Assembly (NCBI RefSeq): GCF_901933205.1 | Contig: NC_044572.1 | Span: 19,926,501 to 19,990,500, forward strand | Origin: Camarhynchus parvulus | Taxonomy: Eukaryota; Chordata; Aves; Passeriformes; Thraupidae | Length of the DNA stretch: 64,000 nucleotides | Reading direction: 5' to 3' | Shown here: piece by piece, positions 29,209-44,000 of the stretch | Layout of the letters: each line of letters begins with the position of its first letter | How positions within the stretch are numbered: position 1 is the stretch's first letter | Notes under the pieces: generated by a model | The model's database searches: none | Told to the model about the DNA's origin: nothing | The model's input: the letters and a program-made list of their open reading frames with translations, nothing else | Made by a program: the position numbers and the translations under genes

Positions 29209-32059
29209 GTATCTTTCAAAACAAATCAAGTAATTCATATTTTCCCACAAGTTTGAACATCAACCTTTCAGTTGGCTTTTTCAAATTCTAATTGTAGTGT
29301 ACTCAACTGAAATCAACACCAAGCATCTAGCAACACTATTTTTAAAAAATGCATTTAAAGTTTTTCCCAACAGTGGAATATTGGCGGTGGTTGAAAATGT
29401 CTTGTCAAACTTTTGAGGTTGACCAAAAAGTCCTTTTTTCAACATGAGATTAGAATAGCAAAGGTCCAAGCCTAAACTAGTGAACTAGTCTACAGAATGG
29501 AATAAAACCTCAAAAGGAATATGGGAGAAGCCAATGGAAAAATGAAAAGCACTCAAATGATTCAGTGAAAACACTGCTTTGAAAGTGGAGTGTAGCAGCC
29601 CTGTTTTTGAAACAGGCTCTCTGAAATTTTTTGAAAGGATTCAGTAGATATTTTCCCAACCAATAGTACTTTTTAATAAATTTAGTTCTAAAATGTCGGT
29701 GAATCTGAAATTTACATCTGAAAATTTCAATAAATACTTTCACTGAGGTTTATCTTGGTACACTTCATTTCAGCTTCCAGTGACTTAATGGTCATTTCAG
29801 GAGAGGAGTGAAGTGAGACCAAATTCATCTCTGCAGGCAGATCCACCTCATTCTTTGTGGATGCAGCGAGTGCACTGCAGAGCACAGAAGCCTCTGCATA
29901 GGGCTTTGGATATGGCTTCTTTGGGCTGAACAACCCACACACAAGGTGTGTACCAACACATCAGGGTGTGGGCATCTGCAGGTCAGCTTTCTTAGAAAAC
30001 ATGCTTAAATCCTGAATGCTGTGCCAGTACCTCCATCTGAGTGGCTTTGGAGACAGAATGGGATCTCAGCCTACAGACTTTGAGTACAGCTAAGCTAGGT
30101 CATGACTGCTCCCACCTGGCCCACCAGGTCAAAGATTTTTCAACTAAACTCTTAGGTACAACTTGTACATACAGGTTAACTTTTGCTTCTAGTTGTAAAA
30201 GTTGAGCTGCCAAAACAGACAGTGAGTTTCAAGAAATTCTTGCTCATTGCTTCAATACAGAATATGCTTAGAAAAGACATGAAACTATGATCTTATATAC
30301 TTCACTCCCTCCTGAGATGGCCTAACACTTTTCACCACTTCTTTCCTTGTTCAGTATGGAAGATGAGCCCTTCGAGACCATACAAGCCATTTCCACCTGT
30401 AACAGAGATTGGCCAGCAGTAACTTTCAATGTGGACATAAAAATGAAGTGTGAATTATTGGGCAATATTCTTGTCAATAGTTGTAGTTACAATAACTTTT
30501 TTAAACACTGCATAAAGAGAAATACACAAATATGAGAAATGTTATACATTTTATCACTGTACAAGAAACAACATGGGCAATGAAAACCTGCTGGTGGTAC
30601 TGCCCTTGGCAAGGGTTGCTATTTTGTGCACCACTTACACTAAAAATGATCTAAATCTTGCAACAGAACTACTATTTTACTTGAATTTAGCTTTCATATT
30701 CAGTAGTATATAGTAAAGACTACAAATCATCATCATAGCTAAACACACTGCAAGATGACAGTTCAAACATTCCAGATCCTTGCAATTTCTGAGGAGTAGC
30801 AGTGCAACAGAGCATTACAGGAGCAACTGTCATCAATCAAAGTTCAAAAAAAAATCAAGCATGTCATGGGCAACAGACAGAAGTTATTATTAAAATGAAA
30901 TATGCCAGGAATTGTATAAATTTTTTTTGTTGTCTACATTCTCAGTTGCAGCAACAATAGAAGGTTTGGAATATAATTCTAACCAAAGAATTAAGACAAA
31001 ATGCCTTTAAGCTATAGAACAGCTTCAAATTTTTTAAAACCTCACTGTAAGCTTTCTTCCCACTGGAGATTTGATTCAAGCTTCCTCTCCCTTATGCTGT
31101 CTCCATTTTATCTAAGCATGATCCCCACAGTTCAGGTAGTGGTACACAGCCTCTTCATTTACTGAGGCATTTTAGAAGTCTTTCAGATAGATGCAGAGGA
31201 ACACAAGCTAAAGCAGGTAAGGCACTGTTAAACTGATCCTCTCCTGCCATCTAGGGGACACAAACTGGTGTGCAACTGCACCGATGTCTTCAGTTACATG
31301 CAGGGAAACTTTCTGTATGAAATGAAATATCTCTACCCAGCAAAACAGAAATCAACTGAACTGAAGAGTAGCACACCTAGCAAGAAACAAACCTAGCATA
31401 AAGACACACTCTCCTGCCTGCAGGGCGAGCACACACACTGTGTGGACAGCATGCAGTTTTTCTAGTTCACTATTCCCTGAGAAGCAAAATATAGAACCAC
31501 TCAGTGTTGAAAGATAATCAAGGTAATTTTAGAAGTTGAAGGTTGTTCCAAGATGCCAGTTTCTACTGCTAGCATCGGCATCGTGGCCTGGTTTTTTTCA
31601 CCCCACCCTCCTCACTATTGCCTTCTGGGTCCTTTCACAAGGCAGACTCTACAAAAGGAAAGAGCAAACTCAGCTAAATGCTAAGTATAGTCAAATGCAC
31701 ACACAAACATCCATACAAGTTTTTTTTTTTCCCAGTCTTTTGTTTGGATTTGTTTTGTTCTTACTGTGAAAGGGAACAGTCCACTAAAACAAACACCCTT
31801 CTCTAAAACAAACAAAGACCCACACTTCCCATGGCTGAAACGATGTGATCTTTAGGATCAAAGCAGGAGCTTCTCCGAGATGAAAGGAAGCAGGTGTCCA
31901 GCCAAGATGTTCTGTGAACTGGCTACAGCTGCACATGATATAGGCCCCCATTCTGCCCCAGTGAACAGACTGGAGATGAAATGGAAGTGACAAGGCTACA
32001 CTGCTGCAATACCTCTTCACCACAGAGTACTCACAAACAAAAACCCCATCCAACTTCGC

Positions 32060-34959
32060 AGAACAACTCAATTTTATTTTGATGACAAATATTTTGAGCA
32101 GCTGTGCCCAAGTCCTCTTCACCTTACTGCATGCAGTGTGTTTAAAGATCTGGAAAGAATCCCTGCTTTGGGGATCCTGAACCTCTTTGTCACCTAGACA
32201 AAAAGTAGAAAAACATAAACAAATAAAAAGCCATGTGCCAACCAATTTACAGCATAAATGGTATGTACAACATAAATGTGCATAGGACAGACACCATAAA
32301 TTCTTGAACTTAAGGTGATTAACATTGTTCTTTGTGAACAGCATATTAAACACAGAATACTGTTAAAGTGCAAAACTACTGCAAGATATTTACTACATTC
32401 AAATTAGCAAATACAGTGCGGTATTTGGCAATGCAAAGACACACACAGTATTTATTCCAAGGCAACCTTTAAAAAAATTATGATCAAATCACTTTTAGTT
32501 TAACAGGCTCCGAAGTCATTAAAAATAGGGCCCCCAAAATTCCATACCAAGGCATTTTCCCCCCAAAAATAATAATAGTAAAAAAAATACAGCAATAGTG
32601 CTGTGAACAAACCAATATTATCAATGGAAAACTGTTGCAGAAAATGAAGTTGTTAGGTGATAAAAATCATAGCATTTGCTAGGAATGCTTTATTCTGTAA
32701 AGATACTCAAAGGTCTTGAGTGCTAACATATTAAAAGAAAACATCCATTATTCTGATATTCTAATGTCTACAACCAGATCATTTCCTTCTAATCAAAGCT
32801 ATATGTATTACCTCAGGTAAGACTGGATTTAGTAAACAAACTATAGATTTACAAATGGTTTTAGCTAGAAAGCATTAAATACAAAATCATACCTTCAGGA
32901 AAAAAAAAAACAACCAAAGGGCAATAAAACCAGCTAGTGCTCTCTTTAAGTATTCAGGACTACATTCTGAATGATATCATTTCAGTTTGCAATTTAAATT
33001 TATTTTCAGGTTTATTTTTAAGTCACCAAACAAGAAACATCATTCATACTATCATTTCATTTTTTTTTCCTTTATAATTTGCTTCCCTAAGAGCAAAACA
33101 AATCTTATTTTCACACATTAAAACAGCTGATCATCACAGCAAGCAGCTTTAATATCGGATTTTAACCATGCCTTACATTAATCTTTTTTTTTATACACTA
33201 CATTTCGCTGACTTTAATTATTTTCTGAACATTTTGACTTGACACTCAATGTAGTCCTAAATGTGACTTTTTCTAACTGGCAATAATACACAACTTCATT
33301 CAACCAATCACTGTTTCCACATGTATTCAAAGTCTTTCAACACTTATAACAATATATTTGCTGATACTTTTAAAATTTCATTAAGTTTTATTTAAATAAA
33401 ATGGAAGCAAATTGAAATTTACAAAGCTTAAAATTTTATTAAAGAAAACTCAGTGTGCTTAAATTTTCAAAACAAGATTAAACAAAAACATTTTGTCATC
33501 AAAGGCCTACAGTCAGTTTGCAAAACAGTTCAGGTAACCAAACTCCATGTGGCTTTTAGGAATGCAGAAGTGCAGAATGGTGCCTCTGGAAAACCTGCCA
33601 AGCATTTAGATAGGCTGGGTACCTGACTGCTGCCGGGACTTTGCTAGGAACTGGGTGTCCACTATCGGTTTTGATTTGTTGGTTTGTTTTTTTTTTTTTA
33701 TCCTCATGTGGGGTTTTTGAGGGGACTGATGGTTAGGTTTATTTGATACTTTATGTTCTCAGTTAACTATATATCTTTAGATTATCTTTAGATTTAACTT
33801 AATTCCCTTCAAATTGAATTAACAGTTACTGGGTCCGCTCTTTCACCACCTGTTTTTCAAATTTCAGGTGAAGGAATCTAACTCAAACAGTGTCAAAAGT
33901 TCTCTGCTTGTGCAAATAAGACCAAAAACAAAAATGAAGGCAAAATAATTTCTTTGTAACAGAGTCTGAAAACATGTATGATAGTAATGTCAAGATTAGC
34001 TTCACTCTGAAGTCTACAGATACAGCACCATGGTTTTGTTTTGTTTATAGATTTGGCTTCCCTTTTGATTTTGTATTCATTTAGAAAACAGCACTCTCAC
34101 TAAAAGGTGAGGAAGGCTCATGTATATAGAATTTAAAATTTTAACAGAATATAGGAAGTCTACACATAACACTGGCTGCTGTGATGTCATTTATCTTTGA
34201 AAAGGTATTCAAGTTCTAAATGACTACACCAGCACTTAGTAATAATATTTTTATGCACTGTACAGAGATGCACCTTCAAGTAGAAGAATATAAGAATGTC
34301 CTAGAACTACATACCAGAGAAACTGAGACTGAAACAGATTTTTAAGGCAGAAGTTCCATTGTATATCAGATTGAAAGCCACCACAATATTAACTATAACT
34401 AGTTCATTAAGCACTTAAAAATTTGCATTCGTAACTATTAATTCTTGTGCTGACTAGAACTCTACTAATATTCCAGGAAGTCCAGCTGGAGATATGGTTA
34501 TCCTTTGAGGTTAAAGCTATGGCAGAGTAAAGTTAACCTAAACGCTACTTTTAATTATTAAATAAAATGTGCTCATTTATGTTAGTAAGTTATACAACTA
34601 TTTAGAAAGAGGAAATATGAAATATTGACAATGACAAAAGAGATTTTAAAAAGCTATCCTTGAAAAAGTTAGAATTCATATTCAGAGGAATTTCAATGCT
34701 TAAAAACAGATTCACATATGTTCATCCAGTTGAAGATTAGTGTATTAAAAAAAGTTAAGAAAATATTTTTGTGTTTCAGTTCAACTGCGCTTGATTCAAG
34801 CACAGCTTAGAGGTTGGCTGATATAAATTAAATATTGGTCACTGCCTCAGCGGCCAAAAGTACAGAAAAATGTACATGTTCACAGGATAAATAGAAGTCT
34901 CTTCTTTTGGAGGAATAACAAAAAAAAAAAAAAAAAAAAAAAAAAGGCAAAAAAAAAAG
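32060..34959 (-). other. ARL5B: Probable ARL5B 3' UTR (end not determined)
   Basis: Below the stop codon lies AT-rich, ORF-poor sequence with several minus-strand AATAAA signals, seen as TTTATT on the plus strand, for example at 33435-33440, 33387-33392, 33011-33016 and 32451-32456. Human ARL5B has a multi-kilobase 3' UTR, so a long one is expected here. The true cleavage site, and whether several are used, cannot be read from sequence alone. The lower limit given is a guess. Confidence 0.4.
34920..34958. repeat. Poly-A tract (poly-T on the ARL5B strand)
   Basis: 26 consecutive A (34920-34945), GGC, then ten A (34949-34958). It starts one base past the ARL5B stop codon when read on the gene strand. 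Confidence 0.95.
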
Positions 34960-35008
34960 CTATCTCACTCCAATACGGGAGGTCATCCACTCCAAGCCTT
35001 GGCATAAT
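34960..35008 (-). CDS. ARL5B: ARL5B coding exon 6 and stop
   Basis: 49 nt. It completes Gly164 and codes [15 protein letters not shown] followed by TAG at 34962-34960. The acceptor is TTTCAG at 35014-35009. One base after the stop the transcript enters a ten-T run and then a 26-T run. Confidence 0.97.
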
Positions 35009-38000
35009 CTGAAAGATAAGAGATGTTATACTTGGTACAAGTTCTATTCCAGCATCTTGAAGGTATTTTCTACTTGTTTTTATGTGTAAAAACAGCTGCT
35101 TAAAATAAATTAAATCAACTGAAATGAGATTGAAAGCTGAAGAGAGTAACCAGTGTTTTAAACTAAGTCTACTTAGGCTTTAGCCACATGAAAATGGTCA
35201 AGCATTCTATATTATTGAAGCTTGGCAGTACTTCAAATTTTTTTCTTCCTGTAAACCTAAAAGACATTATCCTTAAATGCTTACTTGCAAGTACATGAAA
35301 AGAAAAAAGTTTTTCTTGCTCTACAGAAAGCTAGACCTTTATATACTAATATTAAAAGATAAAGGGCAGGTTATCCAGACTAAAGTGTTTCATGAAAAGA
35401 CAGTATATCAAAATTACATTACAAAATTAAAAGTGTGTTTATATTGAATACTAAGACTGCATGGGATCTAATCTGCTTCCTAACTCAATTTGCATCTCTA
35501 TTTAAAAGTCTTCCATTTTAGAAGACAGATTTTTCCCTTGATTTTCCAGGGATCTAGTTACCTAATTTATATCCCTTTGAGCTTTACCTTTGTCCAGTAA
35601 ATCAGTGTTTAGCTATCCAAGAATGCTAGCTTCACTCACATCAAGTTGATCCCCCCAGATTCTTGTCAGATTTTCTCAAGGAAGACTCAGCTCAGCTATT
35701 TAACTCTGGGAATGTTTTTTCTAAGCTCATCTCACTACTGTCATAGTTTAAAGTATTCTAAATATTCATTGCTTTTTGTTTTACAATACGAAGGAAGCAG
35801 CCTAGGATGGCCACTGTTTCTAAACTAAACCTCATTTTTATTAATTATTATTTTCCTTCAAATGTCAACTTGGTTGAAGATCTTAGTTAGTCCATAAACT
35901 GTGTACTCAAAAGTGACTTTAGCAAAACTGGTAGAAGGAAAGTAGAGTTAACTCTTAGAACAAAATAATACAACCACCGCATAAAAAACCCCCCACTTGG
36001 TTCTCACTAACACAATCCACCCTAGGGAAGTTAATGCCACCATTCACCCTACAAGACATCTCCATGACATTAGACAATACTTCATGCTAGAAAGTGAGGT
36101 AGTTGCTCTCACTTCCTAAATACCCAGCTGGATTCACTATTTTTGATGTCACAAGACCACAGTATTGTAAAGATTGTACAACACAGCTAAAAAAAATCCT
36201 AAAAACCACAATGAAAAACCAAAATGAAAAATCAGTACATTTCACACCATACAAGCAAGACATTATCCAACTTGTTAGAAGGTATCAATTTTTTTTTTAT
36301 ATTTACAGACTAAGGATCTAAGGCTAGCCCAGCATTCCATTTTAGTAATTGTTAGCATAAGGTATGCAAATTTCAAATTTAGCTACATTAGCCAGATATA
36401 AACAAAGTTTAATATTGGTAAAAATTTGTTTTATGACAGATCTATGTAACTTTTCATCAAAAATTAAGTTTCAATGCTAATCAAAAAAACCAACCAACCA
36501 AAAAAACCCTGAACACCTCAACCTCCCAGCTTAGAAGCTTTCTGTAGTTTAGAATATAAAGGAAGAGAACAGTAGCTTATTTCTCCAAATACAGAAAGAC
36601 ACACAAGAGTAAGAGAGTAGCACAGAGAGAGTAGACAGCTATGTCAACAGCTACATATTAGGTGGAGGGGTGGTGTTTGGTTTTTGGTTTGGAGTTTTTA
36701 ACAACAAAAGGAAGATGTTCATATGAATTTGGAGCATGAGCTATGAAAAAAACCCACAAGGTTCAATTACAAAAAAGAAAAATTCAAAATGTCCCTCTGA
36801 CAGCAAAGTTCAGAACTTTCAGAAAATCCACTTTGGTGTCAGCAGGCTTCTAAATCAGTATTCTCGTCGACCAGGAATTGCCCTAGTAAGCAGTAAGCAC
36901 TTACCCCTCTCCTGTCAAAGCACAGCAGGACTGGATGTGCCACGGGTGATCCTTTATGGAGCTGAGGGTGAGGTACGCGGATATCTCGGCAGCCGTCATG
37001 CAGCCTTTCATGTCCTGCTTGTTCGCAAAGATGAGAACCGCAGCCTTCCGTAAATCCTGGGAATGATTCACAGGACTCAGACAGTTATTACACAGAGATA
37101 ACAGGCTATTGTGCTAACTTCATTTGTTAAAAGAACTGTATCCAAGCTAATCAACAATTACACTAGAGCATGGAGTTTTAACTGTCTTACTACATGAAAT
37201 ATTTGTTACAGTAAGACTAAAAAACTAATTTATTCCGAAGTGCTTACCACCACAGAGAATCAAATTGTTTAGTGTTGACCACATGTTCATACATAACTAA
37301 TGAAAGTCTTGTCAAAATACATTTTATAATGCTGCAAACCACGCGGCCAGCGGAATTATTTCTGGTTAAACACTGCAAGTCCTACAATAAATACTATTCA
37401 AATGGAAAAGCCTGCTAGATATCATTCCCTTGAAATTCCTTCAACTTCATTAAAGAAGTTCTGTATTGATTAAAGCAGTAATAATTTAAGAAAGCTTTCT
37501 GAATTCCTAAAAGTCTAACCTTAGTGTTCCAGAAAGGGAGTTTTAATAATGCTGCATCAGCTTTAATAACTAACTAAAATAGTTTTGTTTCAGCATGGAA
37601 TTTAGCATTCAAAACAGATGAGAACTAGAATGTATGGCTTTAAAACAGCAGAAGGGTAAACAAATCTAACACTCAGGAAGCTGACAGTTGTAACTAAAAG
37701 TGTTCAATACACTTCAATGCATGTTAAATTTTGAGAGTATTTTTGCACCAGGAGAAAAAAAAACCAGAAAACAACAAAGCTTTATGATCTACAGCTGAAA
37801 ATTCAACCCTACAAGTAGCCCAGTCTAGGCCTACCAACTGATTTCAAGAGATGGTAGATCACAATTTCTTAAGAGTTTGAGACTGGAAATCAAAAAACTA
37901 CATGAGAAATCTTCAGGACAAGAAGTAATTTTTCCACCTTTTTTGGTAGTGAATTTACTAGACCCAAACTACAACTAATATTAAAACTGCAAAGCAAAAA

Positions 38001-41000
38001 CTCACTTATGTGAAACACAACAAGTCTCTCAGAGAAGTTAACAGGATTACTTGCACTGTACTAAATCCTTTTCTTTCAAAAATGGAGAATATTTAGATTT
38101 AAAACAACCTCAATTCAGCTTCAGAGTGATCACAAAAGGTTTTAACATATTTTACCTAAGCAAATGTACAAGTTAATTTAGGATGTTTGAGTGAGTTGAC
38201 TCAAGTCCCTAGGACAACATATAATAAAAATACAAACAAATAATTCTGAAGGAAATTGAACTGAAATTAATTTTCCCATAGCATGATATATACTCCTTAA
38301 TTTCAAGGAATAGGATTAGAACAAAGAAAAAAGTAGGCAATTTCATTTCTCTAAAATAAAAACTAAAAAAAAAAGTTTCTTGAAATTTCAGCCATTTAAC
38401 TGAACTAGTCAGTGGTAAAGGACAACAATAACCAGTTACATTAATATGAAGCATAACATATAAGTTCAAAATTTGCAAAGTAAAGACTGATTTGATTACA
38501 ATCAAACAAGTCCTATTAGAAGGGTGCTTCATAATAATTTTTCTCCTTATTTATAACTTATATGGTTTAAAAATGTGATCAACATGAATGCACACTTTTT
38601 TTTTCTGACGGTATTATTTTTGTTAACATAGGAAACATGAAATGTTATTTAACTGTTCTCAACAAAACCGTTATCTCAATCCCCCCCATACCTCATGAGC
38701 CAGCATTCTATAAAGTTCTTCCTTTGTAATAGAAAGTCGCTCTCTATCGATGCTGTCAACAACCAGAATGATGAACTAGGGAAAAACACCAATAGTATAA
38801 TATGTAAATAAAAACTCCAAATTACAGAAAGCACAATTTCAAGAGACCACTACCACTAGTCTTCCTACAGAAGAGACAGACACTTTCAGAGGACATCAGA
38901 AAAGAGAAAGTGACAAAAGAGAGAAAAGTGAGTAGTAAAAAGGGAGAATTAGAAATCACTGCTATAACTCTCCAACATATTCTCCAAATCACTTTCCCTT
39001 ATAAAATTAAAGTGATTCATTAGCCACTAAAAATGACCACAAAGTATGAAAACCTGAGTCAATTTAATGCTGCTGTGACTTTGAGATGCCTAGCAGATGA
39101 GGTGGAACAGTAATAGAATTATTCATATGAGGGAGGCTAGGATTAGCATAGTAAACAGATCTCTTTTCTTCCTCAACTGCTTCCAGCAGACAAAGCTTCT
39201 AAGTAAAGGGAAAGTTCTTCTTTCCAAATCTACAAGGCACTGGATTTCAAACACTTGCTGCTAGACAGAAGACGAAGAACATCCCAAAAGTATCAGAAAA
39301 ATAATATACGCATCTCTCCAGATTCCAAAACCAGATACTCAAGGGATAAATGTCAAGAACTTATTGCTCTATACTAGATAATACTGGTAGAAGTCTCTTT
39401 ATCTTCATGTGTTTCTTAGATGTAGCTGCACTTTTCCAGATAACATAAAAAATTAGTCTGAGGGTTGAGATGTCATGATCAGGTTTACAGTAGATCAAGG
39501 ATGGATCACTGATCTCACCTCTCTTCAAGAGCATAGGAAAAGATATAGAAAAAGGAAGAGATAAAAAATCTAATTTTACAAGAGGATGGAATACTTATAT
39601 AATGAGTAATATCTACAAGAGTTCTCTGCTTTTAGTAGAAATGGTAAGAAAGAAAGTCTAGAATATTTTACATCAGCGTAGATGTCTCAAAAAGAGTCCT
39701 CAGTGATTATATGTGCCTTTTTGTACTGATAACCTCTTGGCCTCAAAAAGACTGTCACAAAAAAACAAACCCCACAAGTCAACTGTTGCTGAATTCTTCT
39801 CCAACCTTTCCAGCAACAGCAGCTCTGCCAGTACCTCACGAGTAGTGCACAGCAAGGCTTTCCTTCCTCCTCTGGATAAAAGCTATGAGCTGATGAGCTG
39901 TTTAAATACTGCTGCCTAGGCTTAGAGAAAGTTTCATTCCTTTATTCCTTATTCCTTCATTCCTCATTTCCTCCTAATTATCATTATTTCAAAACCATTT
40001 CAGACTGGATGTACAGAAGTCCAGTTGACCACTGCAAATCATCACAAAATTTCCAAGTTACACTTCAAAATTTTCTTTTTAATCTACTTAAAAAAAGCAA
40101 GCAAAAAATCTGACCTAAAATGCCTTTCATTATCATTTGATTACCTGGGAAAAATCTAACTTCACAGTTTATAGCATAGCTCAACATTACAGTAAAGTAT
40201 ACAGAAAAAATACTTCAAATATCACCAGCAAAATGGCTGCATACCAGAGATACCTCACACTTTTTGAATTTATTCTCCCTCATTAGAATGTAAAAACAAT
40301 ACAGCTGCAATCTCTACAAAAGTCTACAAATATTCCTAATAAATAAATATAATTTCAAACAAACTTATTCAATTTGCAGATTTCAAATCATCTTCTCATA
40401 CCTCTGTGTTTGAATAATAGGTATTCCACGATGACCGTAATGATTCTTGCCCTCCAATATCCCACATTAAGAAATGAGTGTTTTTCACCACTATTTCTTC
40501 TACATTGCTTCCTATGGTTGGAGAAGTATGAACCACTTCATTCATTAAGCTAAAGGAAACAATATCACACCACAAAAACCAGTCAGCAAAATCCACAAGG
40601 CTTGTTAGAGCTCATTATCACAGTTTTTTTGTAGAAAAGTAAATATTTGTAACAGACAAAAAATATTTAAAAATCAGGCATATTTTAAAAAAGCTATACA
40701 TTTGAACTTTAGAAAGCAGTGACTGTAGTCATGCTTTAAGAAATCAGCAAGGAAAAAGAAGCACATAAAAGGCATAACAAATGGTTAAGTGTTATAGGAG
40801 GACTGTCTTTCTAAAGGGCATTAACAGACATTAAAATGCACTTGTTTTAAAGCAGGAGCTGCCATTCTAAAGATGCCATATACAAAACCACTAAACTGTG
40901 CAAAATAAAAATTGGAATATAATTTTATCAAAGCACTCTACTTAGTAACTAGATATTAAATCTCTAAGGACTGTGTGGTTACACAGCTGAAGATTTCTCA

Positions 41001-44000
41001 GTTCTACCTTTAAGCTTGCTCAAAACGCTTACAAATAGAAAGTCTTTTTGGAAAACATTCTATGCTGCTTCAATATCCAAATATACGGATATTAATTTAT
41101 CTATACTCTCCTCCTTTTCCACAATTACAATAGTAATTATGGTCATAACAACACTCTTGAATTTATTATGGATATTCTTGTAATGCTGTCAAGATTTGGG
41201 TGCATTGATGCTATTGAAAATGAGTAAGGTAGGACCTGGGAAAGCTGAAATATTATTTTTAGGAATTCCCTATCACAAATTTTAAGACACTGGAATTGAG
41301 AAACATTTGGAAACCTTTTTAGATTTTTGAAGTGTGGCTAGAATTTCCATTAATTTAATAATCGTGTTCTTTTCTGCAGTTACTGGAAACAGGATTATTT
41401 TTACGAATACAAATTCAGACAGGCTTTCATGGGAAAAAAAAATCACAGTTCACTTTCTGCTTGGATGTACAAATTTGTTGTTCAATTAATAGTTCAGTTT
41501 TAAAGCACAGCAGTTCCTTCACTTATCCTTTAAACATTTACTCTGTTTAGAACAACTCATACCATTAATGTACAAAGTGTGATCTAGAACCCCAAAGATT
41601 ACACCAGGTTACAAAGCTGAATTTTCAAAGATTTGACAGTGACAAGTAATGAAATGCAAACAGAAAAACAATTAGTTCATATACTTACAACTGGTAAAGA
41701 ATAGTAGTCTTTCCAGCATTATCAAGTCCCACTATGATTACTTTGTGCTCTGCATATTAGAAAATAAAAAAAAAGAAAAGAAAAAAGAAGAAGACGACAA
41801 AAATAAATTAGTGGAAACAGCAATAATTATAATTCTGGTTAATCACTCTCCCTTACTGAAGAAAGCAACTGCTTGTTTCTTTTATATCACCACCTTACAC
41901 AGATTAGTGACAACCTCAGGACAGAAAAAAAGCCAAACAAACCCTCATCTTCTCTTGAGACTCCAGTCTAAGGAAAAGCCAGAACTGGAAATCTAATAAA
42001 GGTATGGTTACTAACGATTACTTCATCTACAACATCTAGGTTTAGAAAGAAAAGTACAATGAAAAAATATAATCCATAGCAGTGTATCATGCTAAGAATA
42101 CCAGCAATATCCAAAGACTGCAAAAGGTATTACCCTGACATTCAAGGATCAGGAAGAACCATTTAAGGTACCACCATTATTCGCACAGTAAATTCTAAGA
42201 GGAAACTGTATTTTGAATAGGTCACAGATTCTAATTTTGCAACTTTTGAACTGAGAAATCACAGAATGATAGAATGGTCAAGCCTGGAAGCCACTTCTGG
42301 AGGTCATCTGGTTGAACCTCTTTGCTGAACCAGGCCCACAGAGCCAGTGGCATAGGACTATGTCCAGGTGGGTTTTTAATATATCCAAGATGGAAACTCC
42401 ACAGCCTCTACAGACAGCGTTCAGTCACCCTCACAGTGAAAAAGTGTTTCCTGATGTTCAGAGGGGACTTGTGTGTTTCAGTTTGTGCCCACTGCCCAGC
42501 CCTGTGACAAGTCTGGCTCTGCCCCCTTTGCACCTCTTTTTCTCATATGTGAGATGCTCCAGTCCCTCATCACCCATCACTGGACTCTGCCCAGTATGTC
42601 CACGACTCTCCTGTACTGAGGAGCCCAGAACTGGACATGGTACTCCAGGTGAGGCCGCATCAGTGCTGAGCAGAAAGGAGAAATCACGTGCCCCAACCTG
42701 CTGAGAAGTCCAACATACAAAACAGTGATCTTGCAACTGCTGCAATACTGTTTGTTTCCAGGCACAGGAGAGACAAAACAGAAATCAACCAAACAAACAA
42801 AATCAGTAAAACAGTCCTCCAGAATTTATATGCTTCTCTGTAAATAATTCATCTTAAAATTTCAAATCCAGTATCACAGTCGCTTAGAATGGTGGTTCTT
42901 TTGCTACATGTGTGAAGCTACAGCATACTGATCCAATTACTGACAAAAATAAGCAAACCACTTGAGAGTGAAATTTGCAAATGGATACATAAAAATTCTG
43001 TGAACAAGCTCACTTTTAAAGAGATAATATTTACAGTTCTAGGGCACGTATTTCAAAGCAAAACATGGTTCACTGTTTAAAGATTTCCTACAAAATACCA
43101 CACTTGATCTACAGGATCAAACAAGTTAGTAGATCAGAAGATCTATTGAAAGTATGAAATTGATGTTTTTCCCCCAAAAGTAGGTGGTTTAAGGAAAAAT
43201 TAAAGCATTTTGGTTAAAAATCTATTTATATATAGCAACCTAGGTCTTTTTATACTGAATATTACTGGAATAAAACATTTTCTTGTTGGGAACTTTTTTA
43301 AGTTTTGCTGTGCAATAGGATCATAACAGATGGTAAAATGTATTTCCCTGTGCCAGTTCCCCTACTACTACATCCTGTAAACACATGCTAAGAAAAGAAC
43401 ATTTCTTGACTGTAAATGCAGGAGTACTTTTAGCTCCACTAACAGCAGCATCAGTAATTAATAACCTTTCCCAATACATAAACAGTATGAAATTCTCTCT
43501 ACTTTCAATGCTAATAAATCGTGCCTAGTAGCTTGACTATCCATCTCTTCTTCAAATATAATTAAATGTAGAGAGCTTTCAAAGGTCCAAACACAGAAAT
43601 GCCCTCCCATTTTTTTCAAACCAAACATGTTGTCAACTATTGCCAGGAAGATGATTCTACTTTTGCAGTGTTCTGTTTAAGTTATTTCAAACAAAGAAAA
43701 GAAATTCCAGTCAGGCATTACTCTGCTCTTTCATCTTCTTATCAGAACACGCCATCTTAGGCATGAATGATTGGAGTGTTGGATGATACAACATCACACT
43801 AAGTAATGAAGAAAAGAACTCCATTGAGATGGCTGCTTTTGAAAGCCACTGGAGTGTGAATGGGCCAACACTAACTGGGAAAAAAAAGGCACAGCTTATC
43901 TGTGTTACTTCATAGTCAAATGGTGCTTCATACAGTGATTGAATAAGCACTGACAATAAACAGTCACACAAGTGTTAATTAATAGGGATCTTGGCATGAA

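Larger units (their letters stand above)
19513..32059. other. Intergenic desert downstream of ARL5B
   Basis: AT-rich, with simple T-rich tracts (21330-21410, 28440-28502) and a GC-richer patch (20490-20660). No exon of a known protein recognised. ORFs up to 189 codons (31784-32353 on minus) have no domain signature; that one abuts or overlaps the possible ARL5B 3' UTR end. Confidence 0.7.

Noticed and set aside
31784..32353. 189-codon minus-strand ORF near the ARL5B 3' UTR
   Set aside because: Cys/Phe/Leu-rich without motifs. Reads as noncoding transcript or intergenic sequence.
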